DNA of 64,000 nt, taken from DAHUXD01 sp963805495. Lineage in GTDB: Bacteria > Acidobacteriota > Thermoanaerobaculia > UBA5066 > Gp7-AA6. Location of the stretch: positions 496,001 to 560,000 of the forward strand of contig CAWDUQ010000001.1 in NCBI GenBank assembly GCA_963805495.1. Reading direction: 5' to 3'. Positions 32,314 to 39,635 of the stretch are shown piece by piece. How positions within the stretch are numbered: position 1 is the first letter of the stretch; every line of letters starts with the position of its first letter. The translations under genes and the position numbers were made by a program. Below the pieces are notes generated by a model that had not been told where the DNA came from, made no database searches, and saw only the letters and a list, made by a program, of their open reading frames with translations.

Positions 32314-34989
32314 TCATCTTGCGGCCTCCGCCGTGTCCTCCGTACGCTGCCAGATGTCGGCGTTGTCGTTCGACCGCACGACGTAGCAGACGCTCTCTGT
32401 CCGCGCGCACGCGATGCTCGAGTAGCTGCCGTTCGCGGGCCGTTCCACGACCCGATGCTTTTCTCCCGAGGAGATGTCGAGCACGTACAGCCCGTCTCTT
32501 TCCGCATAGACGAGAAAGCGGTTGCCGAGGACCCCGGCGCGCCGAATGTGGGAGGGGAACGCCGTCTGCGGAATGATCCGAACGGCCGCGCCCGGGCCGG
32601 GGGAGTAGATGGCGAGGGCCTGGACGCTCAGGTCCTTGAGCCGAACCACGGACCCGACGAGCGTCCGCCCGTCGGCCGTCCAGTCCATCGGATTGAAAAA
32701 GGTCTCCGGCGCCGGTGCCGGGATGGGCTCGGTGCGGGCAACGGCGCCGGCCTCGTCGAGGCTGGAGATCGAGCCGCCGCGGCCGCTGTTGGTCGCGATC
32801 GAGCGGCCGTCGGGGGACCAGTGCGCCTCGATGATCAGGTCCTTCGCCTGCGTCAGCTGCTTCAGGCCGCTCCCGTCGCGCTGGATCGTCCAGATCTGAT
32901 AGTGGCCGCCTCGATCGGAATGGAAGGCGATGCGTTTGCCGTCGGGCGAGAAGTTCGGCCCGCGGTCCTTCGGGGCGTCGTCGGTCAGCTGTCGGAGGTT
33001 GTTGCCGTCGCTGTCGAGCAGGAAGAGATCGTCCTGGGCCCCCCCGCGCGAATCGAAGGCGAGATTCCGGCCGTCCGCCGTGACGTCGAAATCCGCCATC
33101 TCCTGGGAGCTCTCGAGAACCTGCTCGGGCTTGCCGGCGAGCTTTCCGTTCGAGGGGTCCAGGCGCAGGCGATCGATGGCGTAGGTGTACTCCTTCACGA
33201 CGTAGGCCGCGTTGCGTCCGTCGCGCGAAAGCGCAAAACCGCCGACCTCCCGCGCCGGGAGCATCTCCGGCGTCGGAGGGCCGAGCGGGCGGCCCGTCGC
33301 TTCGTCGATCGCAACGCGCCAGAGGTTCATGGCCCCATCGCGATTGGAAAGGAAGTACAGGGTGCGTCCATCCGGTCCCCAGACCGGGTTCCAGTCGAAG
33401 GCCGCGTCCTGCGTCACCGGCACGGCCTTCTCGCCCGCGGCGAGCCCCTTGTAGGGAATCGTCCAGATGTCGCGCTGGCCGCCTCCCGCCGGCAGCGCCC
33501 AGTAGGCGACGCGCAGGCCGTGGGGCGACACGTTCGGCTGGATGGCGTCGAGGTCCCCCGACAACTTGCGCGTCTTTCCGCTGGCGATCTCGATTCCCCA
33601 GATCTCGCTGTTTCCGGTGCGGCCGTAGGGGCCGGCAACGAGCTCGGTGGAGTAGAGGATTTCCCGTCCGTCGGGCGACCACGCGGGGTTGCTCCCGAAG
33701 CTCCCGAGGCGGCGTGCGCTCTCCCCCGTGGCCCCCATGACGAAGAGCCCGCCCTCGCCGCACTGGGAGCCGTACGCGATGAGCGTTCCGTCCGGCGAGA
33801 AGGCCGGCCAGTGGCTCTCCCGATCGCAGTCGGGCGTCAGGTCGATCGGATTGTGGCCGCCGGCGCGCTGGATCCAGATGGCCGGCGCGCTGCCCGCGCG
33901 GTGGACGAACGCGAGAGTCCGCCCGTCGGGCGAGAGCGATGGCTGGATCTCGGCGCCCGGCATGTTCGTGAGTCGGCGATACGTGGCGCTCAAAGCGGCC
34001 GCGGCGCCGGGTCCGGGCCGGTTGCGGAGAAAGAGGAACGCGAGCGAAACTCCCGCGAGCGCGCCGAGCGCGACCAGGAGGGCCGGCATGAGCCTGATTC
34101 GCCGGCGGCCGGGTGTCGCGGCGACGTGCCCGGACGCGCTCGAGAGGGCCTCGATGTCGAACGCGAGGTCGTGCGCGGAGTGAAACCGCTGCTCGGGGCT
34201 CTTCTCCAGGCAGTGGCGCACGATGCGCTCGATGCCGGGGGAGATCGACTGGTTGGTGACCGAGAGGTCCGGCGGCTCCTCCTTCAGGATCGCCGCCATC
34301 GTCTCGCCGGCGGAATCGGCGTGGAACGCGCGCTTGCCCGAGAGCATCTCGTAGAAGATCGCGCCGAAGGCGAAGATGTCCGACCGGGCGTCGGCGGGCT
34401 TGCCCTTGATCTGCTCGGGCGACATGTACCCGAGCGTCCCCATGACGACGCCCGGCTCGGTGCCGGCCGCGGTCGGCAGGTTGGTCTGGGGGCCGGAACC
34501 TTCGCTCGTCTGCGTGAGCTTGGCGAGGCCGAAGTCGAGGATCTTGACGCGGCCCACGTTCGTGACGAAGAGGTTCTCGGGCTTCAGGTCCCGATGGACG
34601 ATCCCCTTGTCGTGCGCGGCCGAGAGGCCATGCGCGATCTGCAACGCGTAGTCGAGGGCCTTGCGCTGCGGCAGCTTGCCCGAGGCGAGCGCCATGCGCA
34701 GCGTCTCGCCTTCGAGCAGCTCCTGGACGACGTAGGGCGCGCCGTCATGACTGCCGATGTCGTACACCGCGGTGATGTTCGGGTGGTTCAGGACTCCGGC
34801 GGCTTTGGCTTCCTGCTCGAAGCGGCGCAGGCGATCCGCGTCCTGGGAGAATGAAGCCGGCAGCACTTTGATCGCGACCTCGCGGCCGAGCCGCGGGTCC
34901 TTCGCCCGATAGACCTCGCCCATGCCCCCGGCGCCGATCTGGCCGAGGATCTCGTAGGGGCCGAGCTTCGAGCCCGCGGCGAGGCTCAT
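32314..34989 (-). CDS. Ser/Thr protein kinase with TolB/PD40 beta-propeller (kinase 4)
   Basis: An 891-residue receptor kinase. The start ATG 34987-34989 (MSLAAGSKLGPYEIL) is chosen by alignment with kinases 1-3; an open frame continues upstream only through a repeat. Kinase motifs are intact: GAGGMGEVYRAKD, VAIKVLPASF, HRDLKPEN, DFGLAKL and MSPEQIKG. A transmembrane helix (about 315-335, LMPALLVALGALAGVSLAFL) precedes a TolB-like propeller with clear SPDGRTLAF, SPDGTLIAY and SPDGKRIAF blades. Three tandem leader repeats with kinase 5' fragments lie directly upstream, so this gene heads the run of kinases. Confidence 0.9.
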   Translation of the reverse strand: MSLAAGSKLGPYEILGQIGAGGMGEVYRAKDPRLGREVAIKVLPASFSQDADRLRRFEQEAKAAGVLNHPNITAVYDIGSHDGAPYVVQELLEGETLRMALASGKLPQRKALDYALQIAHGLSAAHDKGIVHRDLKPENLFVTNVGRVKILDFGLAKLTQTSEGSGPQTNLPTAAGTEPGVVMGTLGYMSPEQIKGKPADARSDIFAFGAIFYEMLSGKRAFHADSAGETMAAILKEEPPDLSVTNQSISPGIERIVRHCLEKSPEQRFHSAHDLAFDIEALSSASGHVAATPGRRRIRLMPALLVALGALAGVSLAFLFLRNRPGPGAAAALSATYRRLTNMPGAEIQPSLSPDGRTLAFVHRAGSAPAIWIQRAGGHNPIDLTPDCDRESHWPAFSPDGTLIAYGSQCGEGGLFVMGATGESARRLGSFGSNPAWSPDGREILYSTELVAGPYGRTGNSEIWGIEIASGKTRKLSGDLDAIQPNVSPHGLRVAYWALPAGGGQRDIWTIPYKGLAAGEKAVPVTQDAAFDWNPVWGPDGRTLYFLSNRDGAMNLWRVAIDEATGRPLGPPTPEMLPAREVGGFALSRDGRNAAYVVKEYTYAIDRLRLDPSNGKLAGKPEQVLESSQEMADFDVTADGRNLAFDSRGGAQDDLFLLDSDGNNLRQLTDDAPKDRGPNFSPDGKRIAFHSDRGGHYQIWTIQRDGSGLKQLTQAKDLIIEAHWSPDGRSIATNSGRGGSISSLDEAGAVARTEPIPAPAPETFFNPMDWTADGRTLVGSVVRLKDLSVQALAIYSPGPGAAVRIIPQTAFPSHIRRAGVLGNRFLVYAERDGLYVLDISSGEKHRVVERPANGSYSSIACARTESVCYVVRSNDNADIWQRTEDTAEAAR

Positions 34990-35002
34990 GTCCGCCAATC
35001 CG

Positions 35003-35186
35003 ATTTCAGAGGCGCTCTCCCTTGGTTCGCGGCGCGAAAAGTCTCCCGACCGAAGGGAGGGAGGAGGTTCGCGCCGCGGGAGCGAAGCGCGGCGAGGAGG
35101 CCAGGCGCGCGGTCGAGCGCGCATCCGCGCGAGCCGCGAGCCGATGCGTCCGCAGGACGCAGGCGTCCGAGCAAGCGAAGCGACGG
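35003..35186 (-). repeat. Kinase-leader repeat, copy B
   Basis: A 184-base repeat, nearly identical to copies C and D. On the minus strand it runs from CCGTCGCTTCGCTTGCTCGG to GCGCCTCTGAAAT and ends 13 bases before the kinase 4 ATG. It contains a short inverted repeat (CTCCC...GGGAG) and many CG-rich palindromes. Confidence 0.88.
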
Positions 35187-35240
35187 ATTTCGTGGGGGCC
35201 GAGCATGGTTCCTGCGGCGAGGCTCACGTTCGTCGATTCC
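35187..35240 (-). pseudogene. Kinase 5' fragment (codons 1-14) between repeats B and C
   Basis: The minus strand reads GTG then SLAAGTMLGPHEI, the first fourteen residues of a fifth kinase of this family. It breaks off into repeat B immediately after Glu-Ile. Confidence 0.75.
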
Positions 35241-35425
35241 ATTTCAGAGGCGCTCTCCCTGCAGTTCGCGGCGCGAAAAGTCTCCCGACCGAAGGGAGGG
35301 AGGAGGTTCGCGCCGCGGGAGCGAAGCGCGGCGAGGAGGCCAGGCGCGCGGTCGAGCGCGCATCCGCGCGAGCCGCGAGCCGATGCGTCCGCAGGACGCA
35401 GGCGTCCGAGCAAGCGAAGCGACGG
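35241..35425 (-). repeat. Kinase-leader repeat, copy C
   Basis: A 185-base copy nearly identical to B and D. On the minus strand it is followed 13 bases later by the GTG of a truncated kinase start, the same spacing as copy B to the real kinase 4 start. Confidence 0.88.
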
Positions 35426-35469
35426 TCGCCCATCCCCCCGGCGCCGATCTGGCCGAGGATCTCGATCCC
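35426..35469 (-). pseudogene. Kinase 5' fragment (Gly-loop codons) between repeats C and D
   Basis: The minus strand reads IEILGQIGAGGMGD, matching codons about 13-26 of kinase 4, without a start codon. It is cut by repeat C immediately after the glycine loop. Confidence 0.72.
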
Positions 35470-35654
35470 ATTTCAGAGGCGGTCTCCCTGTAGTTCGCGG
35501 CGCGAAAAGTCTCCCGACCGAAGGGAGGGAGGAGGTTCGCGCCGCGGGAGCGAAGCGCGGCGAGGAGGCCAGGCGCGCGGTCGAGCGCGCATCCGCGCGA
35601 GCCGCGAGCCGATGCGTCCGCAGGACGCAGGCGTCCGAGCAAGCGAAGCGACGG
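35470..35654 (-). repeat. Kinase-leader repeat, copy D
   Basis: A 185-base copy, the farthest upstream. Its far end borders the promoter region of the divergent hydrolase gene. Confidence 0.88.
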
Positions 35655-35707
35655 TCGTACCCGTTGCAAGAGACATGGGGCGTGGCGCCGATTCTAGTCG
35701 CAGAGGG

Positions 35708-35740
35708 GTCTGATACGCTGGCCTCCGTCTCTTCGGAGGC
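35708..35740 (+). promoter_or_regulatory. -10-like box and Shine-Dalgarno-masking hairpin
   Basis: A CTGATACGCT -10-like sequence near 35710-35719 is followed by GCCTCCG (35721-35727) that can pair with CGGAGGC (35734-35740) around a six-base loop. The 3' arm contains the GGAGG ribosome binding site for ATG 35744, so the fold would mask it. Confidence 0.45.
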
Positions 35741-35743
35741 TCC

Positions 35744-36574
35744 ATGAATCGTCGGCTCGCGACCCTCGTGCTTCTCACCGCCCTGGCGCCGTCGCCAGGG
35801 CTCCTCGCCGCGGACCCCGCCGTCTCGACGAGCTACGACGTTGCCTACACCACGGCCGACGGGACGGAGCTCCGGCTCGACATCGCGCAGCCGGCGATGG
35901 GCGCGGGACCCTTCCCCGCAATCCTCGTCATCCACGGGGGCGCCTGGCACGAAGGCGGACGCGAGGAGAACCACCGCGCGATCGCCGATTTCGCCCGTCA
36001 CGGCTACGTGGCGGTTTCGCCCCAGTATCGCTTCTGCCCGCAGTCCGTTTTCCCGGCACAGCTCGAGGACATGAAGGCCGCCGTCAAGTTCCTTCGCGCC
36101 AACGCGGGCTCCCTCAAGATCGATCCGACCCGGATCGGGGCGATGGGCTTCTCCGCGGGCGGGCACCTCGCGCTGATGCTCGGCCTCGCGGTTCCCCGCA
36201 GCGAGGGTGTGGCGGCCGTCGTCGACTTTTTCGGCCCGACGAACCTGGAGGCGAAGGACCTCAACGACGAGGCGAAGGCCTTCGTCGCGTGCCTGATCGG
36301 CGCCCCGGCGGCGAAGAAGCCGGAGCTCGCGGCGAAGGCCTCTCCCGTCAGTTACGTGAACGCGGGAGATGCGCCGGTGCTCGTTTTCCAGGGCGCCGGG
36401 GACCGTCTCGTTCCGCCGACCCAGGCGGTCGCGTTGATGGAGAAGCTCTCGGCCGCGGGCGTCGACGGCCGCGTGGAGTTCATCCTCGGCGCCAGGCACG
36501 GCTGGGCGGGCGAGGAGTGGGACCGGACGTGGAAGGAGACGATGGATTTCTTCGACGCCCGCCTCAAGAACTAA
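35744..36574 (+). CDS. Exported alpha/beta hydrolase (esterase/lipase, BD-FAE-like)
   Basis: A 276-residue protein with a signal peptide (residues 1-22, cleaved near LLAADPA). Oxyanion-hole motif VIHGGAWHEGG lies near residues 63-73. The nucleophile elbow GFSAGG has Ser137. Late Asp in the GAGDRLVPP region and His in ARHGWAGEEW complete a plausible Ser-Asp-His triad. The hormone-sensitive-lipase/BD-FAE type fold is common among exported esterases and carbohydrate esterases. Translation may be controlled by a hairpin over its ribosome binding site. It is divergent from the kinase repeat cluster and ends just before a REP-like inverted repeat. Confidence 0.88.
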   Translation: MNRRLATLVLLTALAPSPGLLAADPAVSTSYDVAYTTADGTELRLDIAQPAMGAGPFPAILVIHGGAWHEGGREENHRAIADFARHGYVAVSPQYRFCPQSVFPAQLEDMKAAVKFLRANAGSLKIDPTRIGAMGFSAGGHLALMLGLAVPRSEGVAAVVDFFGPTNLEAKDLNDEAKAFVACLIGAPAAKKPELAAKASPVSYVNAGDAPVLVFQGAGDRLVPPTQAVALMEKLSAAGVDGRVEFILGARHGWAGEEWDRTWKETMDFFDARLKN

Positions 36575-36575
36575 C

Positions 36576-36644
36576 GGGGTCTGACGTGCATTTCGCGAGC
36601 CCTCGGAGGCAAACTTCGAAGCCGCGAAATGCAGGTCTGACCCC
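36576..36644. repeat. REP-like inverted repeat (GGGGTCTGAC...GTCTGACCCC)
   Basis: A 22-base arm starting GGGGTCTGACGTGCATTTCG (36576-36597) is inverted at 36623-36644 with two mismatches, leaving a 25-base centre. It lies between convergent genes. Similar GGGGTC-ended repeats are often spread by REP-associated transposases. It may also act as a bidirectional terminator. Confidence 0.72.
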
Positions 36645-36657
36645 AGGTTCCGGAATC

Positions 36658-38019
36658 TCAGGGCGGATCCCGGCGATTCGCGCGGGTCGCGCGCTCGATC
36701 TCCCCGGCGGAGTATGGAAGCCCCGGCGTCAGGATCTCGTGGCCGTCCCTCGTGACGAGGATCATGTCCTCGAGGTAGAAACCCTGGCCCTCGACGGAGA
36801 AGATGGGCTCGAAGGCGAGGACCATTCCGGCGCGCAACGTCTCCGGCATGCCCTCGGCCGGCTCGAGGCCGACGCCGTGCGCTTCCCAGTACTTCAGGCC
36901 GTCCGGCGCGAGGAGAACTTCGGCGGCCCTCTGCCCGAGAGGAGTCGCGAGCGCGGGCTGGCGGCGCCGGATTTCGGCGACGCTCGCGGCAAAGACGTCT
37001 TCGCGCCGGGCGCCGTCCCTGAACTTCGCGAGGCCCGCGCGATATGCCCCGATCAGCAGCTCCCAGGTCTCGCGCTGTCCGGCGTCGAAGCGGCCGGATA
37101 CCGGAACGGTTCGCCCGACGTCGCCGCGGTAGTGGTCGACGTCGCATCCGACGTCCACCCGGACGACTTCGCCCGACTGCATCTTGCGGTTCAGGTGTCG
37201 GTAGTCGGCGAGCGACTCGAAGGGCGCCGGGAATGCGCTCGTCGGGCCGGCCATCGTCCACGGCCAGAACGACGGCCCCTCGGCGCCGGCGTCGATGCAG
37301 GCGGAAACGACGGCGGCCTCGGCTTCGCGCTGCGGCCGTCCGGCGCGCACGCTCGACATCCCGGCGCGCAGGGCCTTCGCGCTGGCGACGCCCACCCGGC
37401 GGAGGACCTCGATCTCGGCCGGCGACTTGATCTCGCGCATCTCGGCGAGGATCGCGTCGGCGGGCTTGAGGCGGTCGGCCGGCCAGAGCTCCTCGATCGC
37501 GTGGTTCCACGCCGCGAGCGGGTCGTCCAGGGCGATGTCGAGCGGGAAACCGTGAGGCTCGACGCCGCCGACGGTGTACAGGATGACGCCCGGCGTTTCC
37601 TGGCGGCGCGCGAGGAAGGCGGGAAGACCCTTGCGCGAAACGACGTGGTCGAGGCCCAGCGCCTTCTGCGACCCGGCGCCGGGCGCGACGAGCGGCCGGG
37701 TCAGGAAGCCGGGGAATCCCGGAAGCTTCTCGGGTACGAAGAGCCACGTCTCCTTCGCCGCCCCGTCGAGGGCGAGAACCGCGCCCGCCGCGCTTCCGAG
37801 GTTGGTGAGGTAGAAGAAGTTGGGGTCCTGCAGGTAGCCGTACAGCGGGAGGTTCGCCTGTCCCAGCGAGGCGGAGGGCAGGAGGAGGACGCCGTCCGCC
37901 ATGCGCCGCATCGCTTCGGCGCGCCGGGCCGCGAACTCGGAGGGCGCAAGCTCCGCGGACGGAAGCCTGCCGGCGGCCAGCGTCGCGGCGGCGGCGAGAA
38001 GCATCCAACGGAATCGCAT
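36658..38019 (-). CDS. Exported Xaa-Pro aminopeptidase (M24B)
   Basis: A 453-residue protein from ATG 38017-38019; this start gives a signal peptide (MRFRWMLLAAAATLAAGRLP). Residues about 25-190 form the aminopeptidase P N-terminal domain (DGVLLLPSASLGQANLPLYG). The pita-bread catalytic domain has the expected metal ligands: Asp in RVDVGCDVD, Asp in RGDVGRT, His in AHGVGLEP, Glu in AFEPIF and Glu in YLEDMILVT. It removes N-terminal residues next to proline. An exported form fits the set of secreted peptidases in this region. It is divergent from the M48 gene, 46 bases away. Confidence 0.9.
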   Translation of the reverse strand: MRFRWMLLAAAATLAAGRLPSAELAPSEFAARRAEAMRRMADGVLLLPSASLGQANLPLYGYLQDPNFFYLTNLGSAAGAVLALDGAAKETWLFVPEKLPGFPGFLTRPLVAPGAGSQKALGLDHVVSRKGLPAFLARRQETPGVILYTVGGVEPHGFPLDIALDDPLAAWNHAIEELWPADRLKPADAILAEMREIKSPAEIEVLRRVGVASAKALRAGMSSVRAGRPQREAEAAVVSACIDAGAEGPSFWPWTMAGPTSAFPAPFESLADYRHLNRKMQSGEVVRVDVGCDVDHYRGDVGRTVPVSGRFDAGQRETWELLIGAYRAGLAKFRDGARREDVFAASVAEIRRRQPALATPLGQRAAEVLLAPDGLKYWEAHGVGLEPAEGMPETLRAGMVLAFEPIFSVEGQGFYLEDMILVTRDGHEILTPGLPYSAGEIERATRANRRDPP

Positions 38020-38065
38020 CGGCCTTGGCCTCCGGGGAGATAATCCCACGTCACGAGGTGAGCTC

Positions 38066-38923
38066 ATGGAGGACGGAAGCGGCGGAGGACTGGTTCGCAA
38101 CCGCGGCTGCGGCCGGATCCTGATCGCACTCGTGATCGCGGCGGTCGGCATCATCGTTTACATGAGCCGCACCGAGGTCAACCCCGTCACGGGCGAGAAG
38201 CAGCACGTCGCCCTGTCGGTCGACCAGGAAAAAGTCCTCGGACTCGAGGCCGCCCCCGAGATGGCCCAGAAGATGGGCGGGGACGTCGACCCCGGCGATC
38301 CCTCCGCGCGCCTGGTCGCGGAGGTGGGTGGACGCGTCGTCTCCCGCAGCAACGCGGGCACGAGCCCGTATGCCGGCAGTTTCCGGTTCCATCTCCTCGC
38401 GGATCCGGAAACCGTCAATGCGTTCGCCCTTCCGGGCGGTCAGGTCTTCATCACGCGCGGGCTTCTCGACCGGCTCCGGACCGAGGCGGAGCTCGCCGGG
38501 GTCCTCGGCCACGAGGTCGGCCACGTGATCCACCGGCATGCCGCCGAGCAGATGGCCCAGGGTCAGCTCGGCCAGGTCCTTTCGCAGGCGGTCGGCGTGG
38601 CGGCCTCCGACGGCTCGGACGGCGGCCGGCACGCCGCGATGGTTGCGGCGATGGTCAACCAGATGGTGCAGTTGAGGTACAGCCGCGCCGACGAGTCCGA
38701 GTCCGACCGTTACGGAATCGACGCGATGGCGTCGGCGGGATACGACCCGAAGGCGATGCTCGAGGTCATGGAGATTCTCAAGCAGGCGAGCAGCGGGCAG
38801 AACCCGCCCGAGTGGCTTTCCTCGCATCCCCTTCCGGACACCCGGATCGAGGAGATCCGGGAGTACCTCCGGCAGCGCTCGGCGGGCGACGCCGGGCTCA
38901 GCGAGGGGCGGGCGTTGCGGTGA
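38066..38923 (+). CDS. Membrane-anchored M48 zinc metalloprotease
   Basis: A 285-residue protein read from ATG 38066. One N-terminal transmembrane/signal-anchor segment (about 17-32) follows a short charged start. The catalytic HEVGH is at 149-153, with the third ligand Glu210 in RADESESDRYG, the ExxxD motif of the M48/BepA-LoiP group. PGGQVFITRGLL is the family's substrate-groove strand. Such proteases handle outer-membrane or envelope protein quality control. The last 26 bases overlap the 3' end of the convergent metal-hydrolase gene. Confidence 0.9.
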   Translation: MEDGSGGGLVRNRGCGRILIALVIAAVGIIVYMSRTEVNPVTGEKQHVALSVDQEKVLGLEAAPEMAQKMGGDVDPGDPSARLVAEVGGRVVSRSNAGTSPYAGSFRFHLLADPETVNAFALPGGQVFITRGLLDRLRTEAELAGVLGHEVGHVIHRHAAEQMAQGQLGQVLSQAVGVAASDGSDGGRHAAMVAAMVNQMVQLRYSRADESESDRYGIDAMASAGYDPKAMLEVMEILKQASSGQNPPEWLSSHPLPDTRIEEIREYLRQRSAGDAGLSEGRALR

Positions 38924-39635
38924 GGGCCGTCAGGGCGATCGTCTCGCCCTGTCCGGGAACGAGGCGGTTCTGCAGGGCGGGCACCTTCTCGCCCGACTGG
39001 TGGTGGTAGCAGACGACCTGCCGCGCGTCGATCCGACCCTTCATCCCGGCGACCTTCTCGATCAGCCACGGCGAGACGAACGCGACGTCGAGGTCCTTCA
39101 TCGCGAGGAGCTGGTCCACGCTGTCCGTGTCTCCCGTGAAGTAGAGCCGGAGGCCGTGCCAGGTGACGAGGTAGGAGGTGTGGCCGATCGGCCCGTGGGG
39201 CGTTGCGAGCGCCTCGATCTCGACGTCGCGATAGCGCATTCTTGGAGCGAACCGGATCGTCCGCTCCTTCGGGACCCGCGCCTCGACGTCGGGCGGCGCG
39301 ATCAGGATCGCGTCCATCCTGGCAAAGAGCGCCGCGTCGAAGTGGTCCCGGTGGCCGTGCGTCACGAGGCACAGGGCCCCCGGGGTCTTCGGGACGCCGG
39401 CGAAGTCGTACGTCATGTAGCCCGAGTAGCCGGACTCGTAGGGAAAGTCGGTGTAGATCGTCGTCGTTCCGTCCGTGATGGCGAAGGCCATGTTGCCGAT
39501 GAAGGTGGCGAGGAGGGGGATGGGCTTGGGGCCCTCGGCGTAGGGGAGGGGCTTGTCCCCTCCCTCGCCCGCCCGAGCGAGGGCAGCCACGAGGGTCGCC
39601 CCTACGGCCAGGGCGAAAATCCGCCATCGCGTCAC
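38898..39635 (-). CDS. Exported metallo-beta-lactamase-fold hydrolase (UPF0173-like)
   Basis: A 245-residue protein with a signal peptide (residues 1-22, ALARA). The zinc motif THGHRDH, the later ATPHGPIGHTSY and the FTGDTD segment match the MBL fold of the UPF0173/UlaG-like group. TDGTTTIYTDFPYES, after the usual 'GN...F.I..G..T.Y.D' strand, also fits. Substrate is unknown. A GGGCAGCC...GGTCGCCC hairpin related to the REP-like units falls within its signal-peptide codons (about 39581-39605). Its start overlaps the stop of the S9 peptidase gene by four bases. Confidence 0.85.
   Translation of the reverse strand: MTRWRIFALAVGATLVAALARAGEGGDKPLPYAEGPKPIPLLATFIGNMAFAITDGTTTIYTDFPYESGYSGYMTYDFAGVPKTPGALCLVTHGHRDHFDAALFARMDAILIAPPDVEARVPKERTIRFAPRMRYRDVEIEALATPHGPIGHTSYLVTWHGLRLYFTGDTDSVDQLLAMKDLDVAFVSPWLIEKVAGMKGRIDARQVVCYHHQSGEKVPALQNRLVPGQGETIALTALTATPAPR

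Noticed and set aside
35003..35654. Possible CRISPR array in the tandem repeats
   Set aside because: Repeats are 185 bp, the spacers are kinase gene fragments, and there are no cas genes. This is a leader-repeat duplication, not CRISPR.
39541..39607. Hairpins within the MBL-fold gene start as a riboswitch or terminator
   Set aside because: They lie in signal-peptide codons and are best explained by GC-rich coding sequence and a diverged REP-like unit. No aptamer-like conserved core is visible.
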